Origin: an uncultured bacterium | Lineage (GTDB): Bacteria; Actinomycetota; Coriobacteriia; Coriobacteriales; Eggerthellaceae | Length of the DNA: 64,000 nucleotides | Assembly (NCBI GenBank): GCA_905214325.1 | Contig: CAJMLT010000001.1 | Span: 92,494-156,493 of the forward strand | Direction: 5' to 3' | Part shown: one piece after another, positions 17,881 through 26,050 of the stretch | Position numbering within the stretch: the first letter of the stretch is position 1 | Layout: every line of letters begins with the position of its first letter | Position numbers and translations under genes: made by a program | Notes under the pieces: generated by a model | The model's database searches: none | What the model was told of the DNA's origin: nothing | Seen by the model: the letters and a program-made list of their open reading frames with translations, nothing else

Positions 17881-17904
17881 TCCACAGAACAAAAAGGATA
17901 TCTC

Positions 17905-18555
17905 ATGAACATATTCTCCACCATCGCCGAAGACATACGCACCGTAAAGGAAAAGGATCCCGCCGCCCCGAGTAAGTTCCTCATCTGGCTTACGTATCCC
18001 GGTTTGCAGGCCCGTTGGGCGCATATCGTGGAACATGCGCTGTGGAACAAGGGGCTCAAGGGTCTTGCCCGGTATCTTTCCCAGTGTACGCGTTTCTGGA
18101 CGGGTGTCGAAATCCATCCGGCGGCTCGGATAGGGCGTCGTCTCTTCATCGATCATGCCATGGGTGTCATCATCGGCGAGACCACCATCATCGGTGACGA
18201 TTGTACCCTCTACCAGAACGTGACGCTCGGTGGTACGGGCAAGGAAACGGGAAAGCGACATCCCACCTTGGGAAATAACGTCATGGTGGGAGTGGGCGCC
18301 GCGGTGCTGGGATCGATCACCATCGGGGATAATTCGAAGATCGGCGGCGGGTCGGTCGTCGTGAAGAACATCCCGCCCAACTGCACGGTGGTGGGAATTC
18401 CCGGGCGTATCGTGATGCGCGATGGAGAGGCGGTCGCAGCGGAGAAGGGCTGCAAGGAAACGCACCGCGAAAATCTTCCCGATCCTATAGAGGGTGAGAT
18501 AGAACAGTTGAGAAAGCGTCTCGAGGCGCTTGAAAATACTATCGCTGAAGGGTAA
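17905..18555 (+). CDS. cysE: Serine O-acetyltransferase
   Basis: This 216-residue protein acetylates L-serine with acetyl-CoA, the first step of cysteine synthesis. After an N-terminal helical region it has the left-handed beta-helix with hexapeptide repeats. It shows the SAT signature GVEIHPAARIGRRLFIDHAMG with the catalytic Asp-His pair, and GGTGKETGKRHPTLGNNVMV. A short C-terminal helix replaces the longer tail of E. coli CysE, as in many Gram-positives. It is followed after 5 bases by cysS, so cysteine supply and tRNA-Cys charging are coupled. Confidence 0.96.
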   Translation: MNIFSTIAEDIRTVKEKDPAAPSKFLIWLTYPGLQARWAHIVEHALWNKGLKGLARYLSQCTRFWTGVEIHPAARIGRRLFIDHAMGVIIGETTIIGDDCTLYQNVTLGGTGKETGKRHPTLGNNVMVGVGAAVLGSITIGDNSKIGGGSVVVKNIPPNCTVVGIPGRIVMRDGEAVAAEKGCKETHRENLPDPIEGEIEQLRKRLEALENTIAEG

Positions 18556-18560
18556 TCAAT

Positions 18561-20057
18561 ATGATCAGTATCTACGATACCTTGGCGCGTGAGAAGCGCG
18601 AATTCGTTCCTGTCAATCCGGGAAAAGTGGGCATGTACGTGTGCGGCCCTACGGTCTACAACTACATCCACATCGGTAATGCACGGACTTTCATATCCTT
18701 CGATACCATCCGTCGTTATCTTATGTGGCGTGGGTTCGAGGTCACGTTCGTGCAGAATGTAACCGATGTCGATGACAAGATCATCGCCCGCGCGAACGAA
18801 GAGGGACGTAGCGCTGCGGAAGTGGCCGCGGAATACACCCGTGCGTTCATCGACGATATGCGTGCCGCCGGCGTGCTCGATCCGGATATACGTCCGAAGG
18901 CCACCGAAGAGATAGATACGATGATCGCACTCATCGAAAAGCTGATCGCGCGCGATCATGCCTACGTGGTGGACGGCGATGTCTATTTTTCGGTGCGTTC
19001 CTATCCCGCGTATGGAGCATTGTCCAACCGCAATGTCGACGACATGGAAAGCGGTCATCGCTCTCTTCGTTCGGATGGTCAGGGGATCGAGGAACGGAAG
19101 CGCGATTCCCTCGATTTTGCCTTGTGGAAGGCGGCGAAACCGGGGGAGCCGAGTTGGCAATCTCCCTGGGGACAAGGGAGGCCGGGGTGGCACATCGAGT
19201 GCTCGGCCATGTCGGAGAAGTACCTGCATCTGCCCTTCGATATCCACGGCGGTGGTGCCGATCTCGCGTTTCCCCATCATGAAAACGAACGGGCCCAGTC
19301 GGAGGCGGCTTGCGGCTGCACGTTCGCCGAGTACTGGATTCACGGCGGCATGCTCCAGATCAACTCCGAAAAAATGTCCAAGTCACTGGGGAATTTCCTG
19401 CTGCTCCGCGATGTGCTGAAGGCAACGGATCCGGCGGTGCTGCGTATGCTGATGCTCCAAACCCATTACCGCAGCCCCCTCGATTTTTCCGACGAGAGAC
19501 TCGGTGAGGCCGAGGTGGCGCTGGGGCGTCTGACGAACTTCGCCAAGAACACCGAATGGCTCTGCTGCAATTCCTGCGATGAGCCATCTTCGGTTGACGT
19601 TTCCGAAATCGAACGTCTGATAGATCGGTTGTATGCGTCTTTCACCGAGCAGATGGATGATGATTTCAACACCGCCGGTGCCCTGGGTGCCATCTTCTCC
19701 TTCGTGGGTGACATCAACACCTTGCTCATCGATGCCCGGGTCAACGGTGAAGATGCTACCGTATTGCGCCGTGCTCCACAGGTGGTCATCGAACTTTTGG
19801 GTGTGTTGGGTATCGATCTTCAGGGGCCCGAATGTGCATCGTCCGAAGGCTCGGATGAGGTTGTGGCACTTGCCCGCGAGCTCACCGGTTTCGAGGGATG
19901 TGACTGCGAGTCGGCCATCCAGGCGCTTCTCGACAGGCGTGCTCTCGCTCGAAGCGAAAAGGACTTCGCGCTCGCCGATAGGGTGCGTGACGAACTTTGT
20001 GCGGCGGGCTTCGTTATCGAGGATACGCCACAAGGTGCTCGTGTGAGTCGAAAGTAG
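18561..20057 (+). CDS. cysS: Cysteinyl-tRNA synthetase
   Basis: This 498-residue class I synthetase has the HIGH-type motif in [14 protein letters not shown] (about residues 29-42), zinc ligands including Cys28 and the WHIECSAM site, and [10 protein letters not shown]-terminal helical anticodon domain follows. Its length is slightly above the usual ~465. It is co-transcribed with cysE. Two small hairpins follow the stop (20059-20076 and 20091-20125). Confidence 0.97.
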   Translation: MISIYDTLAREKREFVPVNPGKVGMYVCGPTVYNYIHIGNARTFISFDTIRRYLMWRGFEVTFVQNVTDVDDKIIARANEEGRSAAEVAAEYTRAFIDDMRAAGVLDPDIRPKATEEIDTMIALIEKLIARDHAYVVDGDVYFSVRSYPAYGALSNRNVDDMESGHRSLRSDGQGIEERKRDSLDFALWKAAKPGEPSWQSPWGQGRPGWHIECSAMSEKYLHLPFDIHGGGADLAFPHHENERAQSEAACGCTFAEYWIHGGMLQINSEKMSKSLGNFLLLRDVLKATDPAVLRMLMLQTHYRSPLDFSDERLGEAEVALGRLTNFAKNTEWLCCNSCDEPSSVDVSEIERLIDRLYASFTEQMDDDFNTAGALGAIFSFVGDINTLLIDARVNGEDATVLRRAPQVVIELLGVLGIDLQGPECASSEGSDEVVALARELTGFEGCDCESAIQALLDRRALARSEKDFALADRVRDELCAAGFVIEDTPQGARVSRK

Positions 20058-20090
20058 AACCCAGAGGCATCTGGGTGTCAAGAAGAAAGG

Positions 20091-20125
20091 ATCGATGCGG
20101 CTCGCCGGAAGGGGGTCGCATCGAT
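20091..20125 (+). other. Inverted repeat upstream of the GNAT gene
   Basis: ATCGATGCG (20091-20099) and CGCATCGAT (20117-20125) form a perfect 9-bp stem with a 17-base loop. An ACCCAG/CTGGGT hairpin at 20059-20076 precedes it. No T-run follows, so this may be a processing or regulatory structure rather than a terminator. Confidence 0.4.
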
Positions 20126-20148
20126 AGGTACGGGAGGAGAACGAGGGA

Positions 20149-20625
20149 ATGGAAGCGATATTCAGGCGAGCCGAACGTGGCGACACGGGTCTTATTCTCA
20201 CGTTCATCCGTGATCTTGCGGAATACGAACATATGCTCGACGAAGTGCAGGCTACCGAAGAATTGCTCGAAGAGTGGATATTCGACAAGGGAAAGGCCGA
20301 GGTAATCTTCGTCATGCATGGGGAAGAAGAGGTGGGATTCGCCTTGTTCTTCCACAATTTTTCGACGTTCCTCGGGCGAGCGGGAATATATTTGGAAGAT
20401 CTTTTCGTCAAGCCACCCTATCGCGGCTTCGGCTACGGTAAGGCGCTTCTTCGGGAATTGGGACGCATCGCCATCGAACGTGGGTGCGGCAGGCTCGAAT
20501 GGGCGTGTCTCGACTGGAATCAACCGAGCATCGACTTCTATCTGTCTCTGGGCGCAACTCCCTTGAATGAGTGGACGGTCTATCGTATGACCGGGGAGTC
20601 ACTGGAGGAGCTACCCTCCAAGTGA
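20149..20625 (+). CDS. GNAT N-acetyltransferase, diamine/spermidine type
   Basis: This 158-residue protein has the single GNAT domain of the SSAT-like group: FRRAERGDTGLILTFIRDLAEYE at the start, LEDLFVKPPYRGFGYGKALL (acetyl-CoA motif A) in the middle, and RLEWACLDWNQPSIDFYLSLGA (motif B). SSAT-like enzymes acetylate polyamines, diamines or thialysine; the substrate here is not fixed by sequence. It converges on the thioesterase gene. Confidence 0.87.
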   Translation: MEAIFRRAERGDTGLILTFIRDLAEYEHMLDEVQATEELLEEWIFDKGKAEVIFVMHGEEEVGFALFFHNFSTFLGRAGIYLEDLFVKPPYRGFGYGKALLRELGRIAIERGCGRLEWACLDWNQPSIDFYLSLGATPLNEWTVYRMTGESLEELPSK

Positions 20626-20646
20626 CCTACGGTTGCGTGTGCGAAG

Positions 20647-21036
20647 TCACTCGGATAGCTTCGCGTTGGCTTTCGAAACGAATTTCTCGGCGTCTACGAT
20701 GAACCGTCCATGGGTGCCTTCACCGATCTTGCCCGCTTCGTCAAAGGCGGTGACCTTGAAGGTCAGTGCGCGACCGTCGACGGCGATCAGTTCGCTTTCG
20801 CATCGTATTTTCATGCCGACCGGGGTTGCGGCTATATGTGATACGTCAAGCGCGGTTCCCACAGTGGTCTGTTTCTCGTCGAGCCGATCTGCCACGCTGT
20901 GCGCTGCGGTTCCCTCCATGAGCGAAATCATGGCCGGGGTGGCGAATACGGCCACACTTCCGCTCCCAAGGGCGATGGCGGTGTTTTCGGCGGTGCACAA
21001 AACCTCTTCGGTATTCTTCATTCCTGGTTCGAGCAT
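20647..21036 (-). CDS. FlK-like hotdog-fold acyl-CoA thioesterase
   Basis: This 129-residue hotdog-fold protein resembles the fluoroacetyl-CoA thioesterase FlK group: VAVFATPAMISLMEGTAAHSVADRLDE then TVGTALDVSHIAATPVGMKIRCESELIAVDGRALTF. FlK relatives hydrolyse small acyl-CoAs. It lies last in the dehydratase gene row, on the same strand after 132 bases, so it may remove CoA from the pathway's product or a dead-end acyl-CoA. The start at 21036 follows AAAGGA. Confidence 0.8.
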   Translation of the reverse strand: MLEPGMKNTEEVLCTAENTAIALGSGSVAVFATPAMISLMEGTAAHSVADRLDEKQTTVGTALDVSHIAATPVGMKIRCESELIAVDGRALTFKVTAFDEAGKIGEGTHGRFIVDAEKFVSKANAKLSE

Positions 21037-21168
21037 GGGCTTTCCTTTCGATCATGTCGATGCGTCGCACGCACTGCTTATCATCGTGCAAAACATATCA
21101 TGTCGTATGGTTTCGTGATCGATGATCGCTTGAAGCCCCGTTTTCCTCCATTATTTCGGCAGGTCTTT

Positions 21169-22296
21169 TCAGGAGAGAATCTCTTTGAATGCCTGAATAC
21201 GCGTAGCCGCCTGTTCGTCGAGGTGTGCCTGGTTTTCCGTTTCGAGGTAGAGCAGAGGTAGGCCTGCCGCTTCGAAGTCCTTTTTGAGGATGGGATAATC
21301 GAATTCCTCCTCCTCGCAGAACTTGATGATGCTGACCAAAATACCGTCGGCTTGGCGTTTTCGGGCAAGATCGACGAGCATAGGACCACGCAACTTCTTG
21401 GGATCGAAGAGCACCGAACATCCTTCGATGTGAGGCCATATACGGGCCAACGACACGAAGGGGTCCACGTGGGCGGGCGCGTCGGTTTCGAAACGTTTCG
21501 ACTCGCTGACTATATCGTCACCGACGATGGCGATGTTCTGCTCTTCGAGGGCCGAGAGCAGCTCCTTGGAGTCGATGAGGATGCTGGTTGCGACGAGGCG
21601 GATGCCCTCGAAGGGGTATACGGGACGTTTTTCGAGTTCACCGATGAGCTCATCCATCAGTTCGCAGTGAATCTCCACCGGCATGATCTGTGCACTTTTG
21701 AATACGAAATGACGCTTGGTCGGCGTGATGATGTCCAAGTGGTCGCAGGCCGCTTCGGAGAATCGCCGCATGAGGGCTTTCTGTCTGTTGTAGAGCCGGA
21801 TGCTTTGAAAGAGCTTCGCATCGGTCAATTTCTCTCCCGAGATCTCCTCCAGTTGCTTCTGAATGCGATGGAGCTCGTTGACATAGTAGTCCTCGGCGGC
21901 TTGCGTTTTACGGTTGACGGGCTGCGTAAGGGATATGACGGGCATATCCTTTTTGGCGTATTTCCAGTTTTCCTCCAAATTACGCAATCCGTCACATGTG
22001 GTGGGAATGATGATTCCCGAAAGGAAATCGTAATCGCCCCGAAGGCCGAATTCCAAAAGGGAGAGCAGAATGGAGCAGTAGAAGACGGGATAGTAGCGAT
22101 GCGCCTCGCTGGGATCGATGTTGCCGCCCCATAGTTCGACGGGGTAGAGTCCCGCGGCATGCACCAATTCGTAGGGTGCGAAGTAGGGTATACACCCCAC
22201 CACCTTCTTGCCGGTCACGTTGTAGCGCTCGACGCTGCGGCGGGGGTGTTCGGCACTTTCTTCGAACTGAGCGAGAATTTCATTGATGCGTTCCAT
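21169..22296 (-). CDS. 2-hydroxyacyl-CoA dehydratase, subunit beta (HgdB/FldC/HadC-like)
   Basis: This 375-residue iron-sulfur subunit belongs to the 2-hydroxyglutaryl-CoA dehydratase D-component family (about residues 15-370). Conserved cysteines lie at C35 (VVGCIPYFAPYELVHAAG), C74 (PVFYCSILLSLLEFG) and C101 (PTTCDGLRNL), with a fourth in IIKFCEEEEFDYP. These likely bind a [4Fe-4S] cluster. With the alpha subunit it removes water from (R)-2-hydroxyacyl-CoA by a ketyl-radical route, a step in anaerobic amino-acid fermentation. The size matches FldBC/HadBC more than the glutarate enzymes, so an aromatic or branched-chain substrate is possible. It starts 2 bases after the alpha stop. Confidence 0.9.
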   Translation of the reverse strand: MERINEILAQFEESAEHPRRSVERYNVTGKKVVGCIPYFAPYELVHAAGLYPVELWGGNIDPSEAHRYYPVFYCSILLSLLEFGLRGDYDFLSGIIIPTTCDGLRNLEENWKYAKKDMPVISLTQPVNRKTQAAEDYYVNELHRIQKQLEEISGEKLTDAKLFQSIRLYNRQKALMRRFSEAACDHLDIITPTKRHFVFKSAQIMPVEIHCELMDELIGELEKRPVYPFEGIRLVATSILIDSKELLSALEEQNIAIVGDDIVSESKRFETDAPAHVDPFVSLARIWPHIEGCSVLFDPKKLRGPMLVDLARKRQADGILVSIIKFCEEEEFDYPILKKDFEAAGLPLLYLETENQAHLDEQAATRIQAFKEILS

Positions 22297-22298
22297 GT

Positions 22299-23519
22299 CT
22301 ACCTCCCGTTCCGGATACGTTCTTCCATGACTTCCGCCAGTCCTTGGACACGTGTTTCATATTGGGCTTTCGAGAAAATGCGTGGATCGGCCTGGTCGCC
22401 GTCGAAGGTTGCGTAGGGGATCCCCAGCTCCTTTTCGAGCTGACGGGACGTTTCGAACATGATACCCGCCCAGGGCTTGCAGCTTCTCGCCACGTTGCAT
22501 AGTGTGCCATCGCAATGGTAGTCCTCGATGAGCTTACGCCGCCGTTGTAAGGCCAGCTCTATGCCTTGGGAATTGTTCGTGCTGGAGTAACCCCGGCAGT
22601 ATCCGTCCAAGTCATCGAAGGATGTACCGAAGATGTTGCAGTAGATGGAACCCACCGTGTTGATACCCAGTCCGGCGAGCGTTTCGGAATTGTGGCGCAA
22701 ATAGGGCCAACAGGCCATGCCTTCGTACATGAGGCGGTATTTCTCTTCGCCTTTGAAGGCGTAATCACCGCTTTCAAGCCTCTCGCGCAATTCGGCTATG
22801 TAGGCTTTCAGGATTTCAGTCGTTTCGGGGCGCCCCTTGGCGACCACCATCAAGGCCATGAAGTTGTAGCCGTCGAAGCCGTTGACGGGAGAAGGCTTGT
22901 TGTTGCCGATCAGGTCGAGGGCTTCGGTGAAAAGGGCTCCGTTTTCACTGGAGATGCGAAGGATCTCGTAGAATTTTTCGTAATCGAACGATCGTCCGGT
23001 GATTTCCTCCAGTTGGTCTATGACGTATTGCAGCTGACTTTTGATATAGGCGATCTTGTTGGGGGTGTAGTGATCGTCGGTATTGTAGGGGATATCGAAA
23101 AGGATGAACGGGATGTCCAGATTGCGCGCTAGGTTCTCGTACCATTTGATGACCGTCGTGCAGATGTTGTTGCATACGCACAGAAAATCGGGCGCGGGAA
23201 CGTCCAATCCAAAACCGAAATCCCCGTCGCGTTCGACGAATCCCAGGTTGATACGTGCATACGAGCACAGATCCATCGAGTATCCTAGTCCCTCGGCTTT
23301 CTCGCAGAAGGGGATGGCACCTTTTTTCGATGCTACGGCGGCGCTGTGGTTTTCGGGGTACATGATTTTGAGATCGAAGGTTTGGCAGATTTCCTTGGGG
23401 AAATTCGAAGTCGACCACCCTATGAGTTCGCCCCGCTCTTTGGCCTCACGGATTTCGTCGTAGGTTTTGGCGGTGAATTCCTGGAGTAGCTGTCTGCTCG
23501 TTTTCTTTTCTGGTCCCAT
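22299..23519 (-). CDS. 2-hydroxyacyl-CoA dehydratase, subunit alpha (HgdA/FldB/HadB-like)
   Basis: This 406-residue partner subunit has cysteines at C85 (DLCSYARINLGF), C114/C116/C120 (FLCVCNNICTT) before IKWYE, and the late motif ARSCKPWAG, all at family positions for [4Fe-4S] ligation and substrate binding. Family members read CN.C..M.KWYE here. The start at 23519 is chosen over 23531 because GGAGG sits between the two ATG codons and serves the inner one. Gene order activase, alpha, beta is the usual one. Confidence 0.9.
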   Translation of the reverse strand: MGPEKKTSRQLLQEFTAKTYDEIREAKERGELIGWSTSNFPKEICQTFDLKIMYPENHSAAVASKKGAIPFCEKAEGLGYSMDLCSYARINLGFVERDGDFGFGLDVPAPDFLCVCNNICTTVIKWYENLARNLDIPFILFDIPYNTDDHYTPNKIAYIKSQLQYVIDQLEEITGRSFDYEKFYEILRISSENGALFTEALDLIGNNKPSPVNGFDGYNFMALMVVAKGRPETTEILKAYIAELRERLESGDYAFKGEEKYRLMYEGMACWPYLRHNSETLAGLGINTVGSIYCNIFGTSFDDLDGYCRGYSSTNNSQGIELALQRRRKLIEDYHCDGTLCNVARSCKPWAGIMFETSRQLEKELGIPYATFDGDQADPRIFSKAQYETRVQGLAEVMEERIRNGR

Positions 23520-23565
23520 GGTTTCCTCCATTCGGTTGGGGATTTCGGGTGTGCTGTTCGGCTGG

Positions 23566-24360
23566 TCAAGCGGAAAGAGGCGCCTGCCGCTCCCATTCCT
23601 GTGCGGCGAGAAGGGCAGCCCCGAGGGCGCCCATGAGTTGTACGTCGTCGGGGACGGATACAGGCGTGCCCAGTGTTCGTGTCAGCGCTCGGACAACTCC
23701 TTGGTTCTGGGCGACGCCACCGCTCATGACCACCATATCGACGATGCCGAGACGCCGCGCCAATCCCGCGGTGCGTTTGGCAACGGATTCGTGTATTCCC
23801 GCAATTATGTTGGGGATCTTCTCTCCGTTGGCGAGATGCGATATGACTTCCGATTCGGCGAAAACCGTACAGGTGGAGCTGATCTCCACCAAGGCATCGG
23901 CTTGGGCATCGAGTGTTCCCAGCTGATCGGTGGTGGTTTCCAGTACGCCTGCCATGACATCGAGAAAACGTCCGGTTCCCGCTGCGCATTTCTCGTTCAT
24001 GATGAAGTTGTCCAACGTCCCCTTTTCGCTCAGGCGCAGTGCCTTGACATCCTGTCCGCCGATGTCGATTATGGTGCGGGCTCCGGGCATTGCGTGGCTG
24101 ATACCTTTGGCGTGGCAACTCAATTCACTGATTTGCTTGTCGGCTCGATCGAATCGCAGACGTCCGTATCCGGTGGCTACGGTGTAGGCGATATCATCGA
24201 AGGAAAGTCCCGTTGAAGAGAATAGGCTCTCAAGTGCTTTTTCGGTACCCGATGTTCCGGCACCGAAATTGATGATGGCGCTGCCCACTACCACCTCGCC
24301 GTTTTCCATGATCAGCGTTTTGGTGGCAGTCGAGCCTATATCGATTCCCAGCGTGTACAT
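23566..24360 (-). CDS. 2-hydroxyacyl-CoA dehydratase activase (HgdC/FldI/HadI-like)
   Basis: This 264-residue ATP-dependent activator (BadF/BcrA ATPase family) injects the single electron that starts the dehydratase radical cycle. It has an actin-fold phosphate loop (LGIDIGSTATKT), a second loop (IDIGGQDVKAL), and the two cysteines expected to bridge one [4Fe-4S] cluster across the homodimer: C125 (NEKCAAGTGRFLD) and C164 (SSTCTVFAESEV). The spacing matches the known pair in Acidaminococcus HgdC. It is first in the minus-strand operon and starts behind GAGGTGGGG. Confidence 0.93.
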   Translation of the reverse strand: MYTLGIDIGSTATKTLIMENGEVVVGSAIINFGAGTSGTEKALESLFSSTGLSFDDIAYTVATGYGRLRFDRADKQISELSCHAKGISHAMPGARTIIDIGGQDVKALRLSEKGTLDNFIMNEKCAAGTGRFLDVMAGVLETTTDQLGTLDAQADALVEISSTCTVFAESEVISHLANGEKIPNIIAGIHESVAKRTAGLARRLGIVDMVVMSGGVAQNQGVVRALTRTLGTPVSVPDDVQLMGALGAALLAAQEWERQAPLSA

Positions 24361-24430
24361 ATCCCCACCTCACTGTCGGTCACGTCGGTCGTGTTATCCG
24401 ACTCCGTTCCAAGGTCCCCTCCCATGGAAT

Positions 24431-24464
24431 AGAACATGTTCTGTAACACGTTCTAAAACATGTT
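24431..24464. promoter_or_regulatory. Triple phased palindromic operator (predicted TetR site)
   Basis: Three copies of the palindrome AACAYGTT start at 24433, 24445 and 24457, exactly 12 bases apart: AACATGTT, AACACGTT, AACATGTT. The first extends to a perfect 12-mer, AGAACATGTTCT. They lie between the divergent activase and TetR genes, and the third touches the TetR extended -10. This arrangement fits cooperative binding by the adjacent TetR protein; that assignment is inferred. Confidence 0.75.
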
Positions 24465-24469
24465 ATAAT
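24461..24469 (+). promoter_or_regulatory. Promoter of the divergent TetR gene
   Basis: TGT followed by a consensus TATAAT (24464-24469) gives an extended -10 overlapping the third palindrome. The leader to the ATG at 24633 would be about 157 bases and contains an imperfect stem, CCGTA/TACGG, near 24500-24527. Confidence 0.6.
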
Positions 24470-24632
24470 CCAAAAGGAACGGGTTAGTCAAGTGGGTGAT
24501 CCGTACGGGGTCTTCCCATACGGACCCTTTACGGGAGATATGGGGAGTGTCGATGAAGTTTATGTTTCGCTTCACGGGATTTCGGGGGATTTCTTGTAAA
24601 GTAAACCTAATTCGATCGATGGAAGAGAATCT

Positions 24633-25310
24633 ATGACCAAAACACGTAAGAACAAATATGTGTCGGTTCAGGAAACCAGGGCTCAGGTGACACGCGAGAA
24701 GCTCCTCAAAGCGGCTATCGACCTCGTCAATCAATACGGCATGAAGTACCTGACGGTACGTAACGTCTGCGAAGAAGCCGGGCTTTCCACGGGGAGTTTC
24801 TATAACCTGTTCAGTGGGAAAGACGAACTGATCTCCTACTATCTCAAGCACGCTTTTCTGTCCTACAAACATCAGGCGGAAGAAGAAGCGGTCAGCCATA
24901 ACGCCATCGAAAAATGCCTGTTGATCTATCGGTTCTATATTCAGTGCTGCAAGGAGACGGGGGTGGAATTCGTTTCCGGCCTCTATGCGGCCAACACCAA
25001 TCCCATCTTCGATTTCCTTCATCGCGGCGCCGAAGACGAGTTGGTGCTCGACCGGGTGCGCGATTACATCGAGGACGGTAAGAAGGATGGGGTCATTCGC
25101 GAAGATATCCCTACCGATACCATCATGCTGCGTATCGCCACGGTGGTTACGGGAATGGTCTTCTACTGGTGCGTGTTCAAGGGGGATTTCGATATCGCCT
25201 ATCAAACGGATGATATGTTGAAGAACTATCTGCTTACCACCGCCGTCGATCCCGATCTCGAGATCAATCTGGCCCCGCTTGAGCGCGAAGGTCTCTTCTC
25301 CGAAGAATAG
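24633..25310 (+). CDS. TetR/AcrR family regulator, divergent from the dehydratase operon
   Basis: This 225-residue protein has the TetR helix-turn-helix at about residues 20-65 (REKLLKAAIDLVNQYGMKYLTVRNVCEEAGLS is shared with the family; TGSFYNLFSGKDEL completes it). The C-terminal domain begins near YYLKHAFLSYKH and should bind the inducer, possibly an acyl-CoA or 2-hydroxy acid. Its position opposite the activase gene across the triple palindrome makes it the likely regulator of both itself and the dehydratase operon. Confidence 0.9.
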   Translation: MTKTRKNKYVSVQETRAQVTREKLLKAAIDLVNQYGMKYLTVRNVCEEAGLSTGSFYNLFSGKDELISYYLKHAFLSYKHQAEEEAVSHNAIEKCLLIYRFYIQCCKETGVEFVSGLYAANTNPIFDFLHRGAEDELVLDRVRDYIEDGKKDGVIREDIPTDTIMLRIATVVTGMVFYWCVFKGDFDIAYQTDDMLKNYLLTTAVDPDLEINLAPLEREGLFSEE

Positions 25311-25390
25311 AATCGGCTGCAAACGGAACCATAGAAGAAAGTGATGTTTGCCGAGTTCGGGTAATGATAAGCTGGTAGACAAGGGATAAA

Positions 25391-25416
25391 TCTTCGAACT
25401 TCATATCGTTCGAAGA
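25391..25416 (+). other. Inverted repeat in the uspA leader
   Basis: TCTTCGAAC (25391-25399) and GTTCGAAGA (25408-25416) form a perfect 9-bp inverted repeat around TTCATATC, 31 bases before the start codon. It could be an operator or an RNA hairpin near the 5' end. A possible -10 (TAAGCT, 25368-25373) with TG lies upstream. Confidence 0.55.
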
Positions 25417-25446
25417 AGAAAGAATATAAGAAGGGGGGAGGCAGCC

Positions 25447-25923
25447 ATGTTATTCGGTAATATCGTTGTCGCTTATGATGGATCGGGTCAGGCTTTGGAA
25501 GCGGTGAAGAAGGCCTGTCAGCTAGCGGAATTGGAGCCTGAATCCAAGCTGCATGTCGTCTATATCACCACGCATCCCAATGCTCAACTTCCGGCGAATT
25601 TCAATACCGCATCGTTCGATCCTCAGCAGTATCTTTTGTCGGTCGAAGACATTCTCGATCTGTACAATAAGACGATCGCCGAGGAAACGGCCACGGTCGA
25701 AAAGGGTATCGGCAACACACTTGATCCGTTGGGGGACCGCGCTTCGATCGAAGTCGTTCCCGGTTACACTCCGGCAGCCGATCTGCTCGCCTATGTGGAA
25801 AAGGTGGATGCCGACGTGATCGTTATGGGATCCCGTGGTTTGGGTGCCATCCGTGGCGTTTTGGGTTCGGTCAGCTATGCGGTTCTGCGCGAATCCAGTG
25901 TTCCCGTTCTGGTGGTCAAATAG
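25447..25923 (+). CDS. Universal stress protein, UspA family
   Basis: This 158-residue single-domain Usp has the N-terminal strand NIVVAYDGSGQALEAV with the ATP-contacting Asp, and the C-terminal ATP-binding loop GSRGLGAIRGVLGSVSYAVLRESSVPVLVV (G-2X-G-9X-G-S/T). It is therefore of the ATP-binding type. The ribosome site AAGGGGGGAGG is strong. Such proteins are made under stress or growth arrest; the partner here is unknown. Confidence 0.93.
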   Translation: MLFGNIVVAYDGSGQALEAVKKACQLAELEPESKLHVVYITTHPNAQLPANFNTASFDPQQYLLSVEDILDLYNKTIAEETATVEKGIGNTLDPLGDRASIEVVPGYTPAADLLAYVEKVDADVIVMGSRGLGAIRGVLGSVSYAVLRESSVPVLVVK

Positions 25924-26050
25924 TTCTACGGACGATGTCGTCCGATAGTGGTTTCGGGTATTCGATGGGGGTCGATCACTTCGGTGGTCGGCCTCTTTGT
26001 GGTTGTGCGGGTGGGTTCGGCTTCCGCGGGGAACGAATGGAGGAGCGTCA

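Noticed and set aside
17714..17904. Possible T-box riboswitch before cysE/cysS
   Set aside because: The bases ACCGCAACC after the hairpin are only a chance likeness; the conserved AGGGTGGNACCGCG and a terminator are absent.
18210..19343. 377-codon minus-strand frame across cysE/cysS
   Set aside because: It is antisense to two intact housekeeping genes and lacks any domain.
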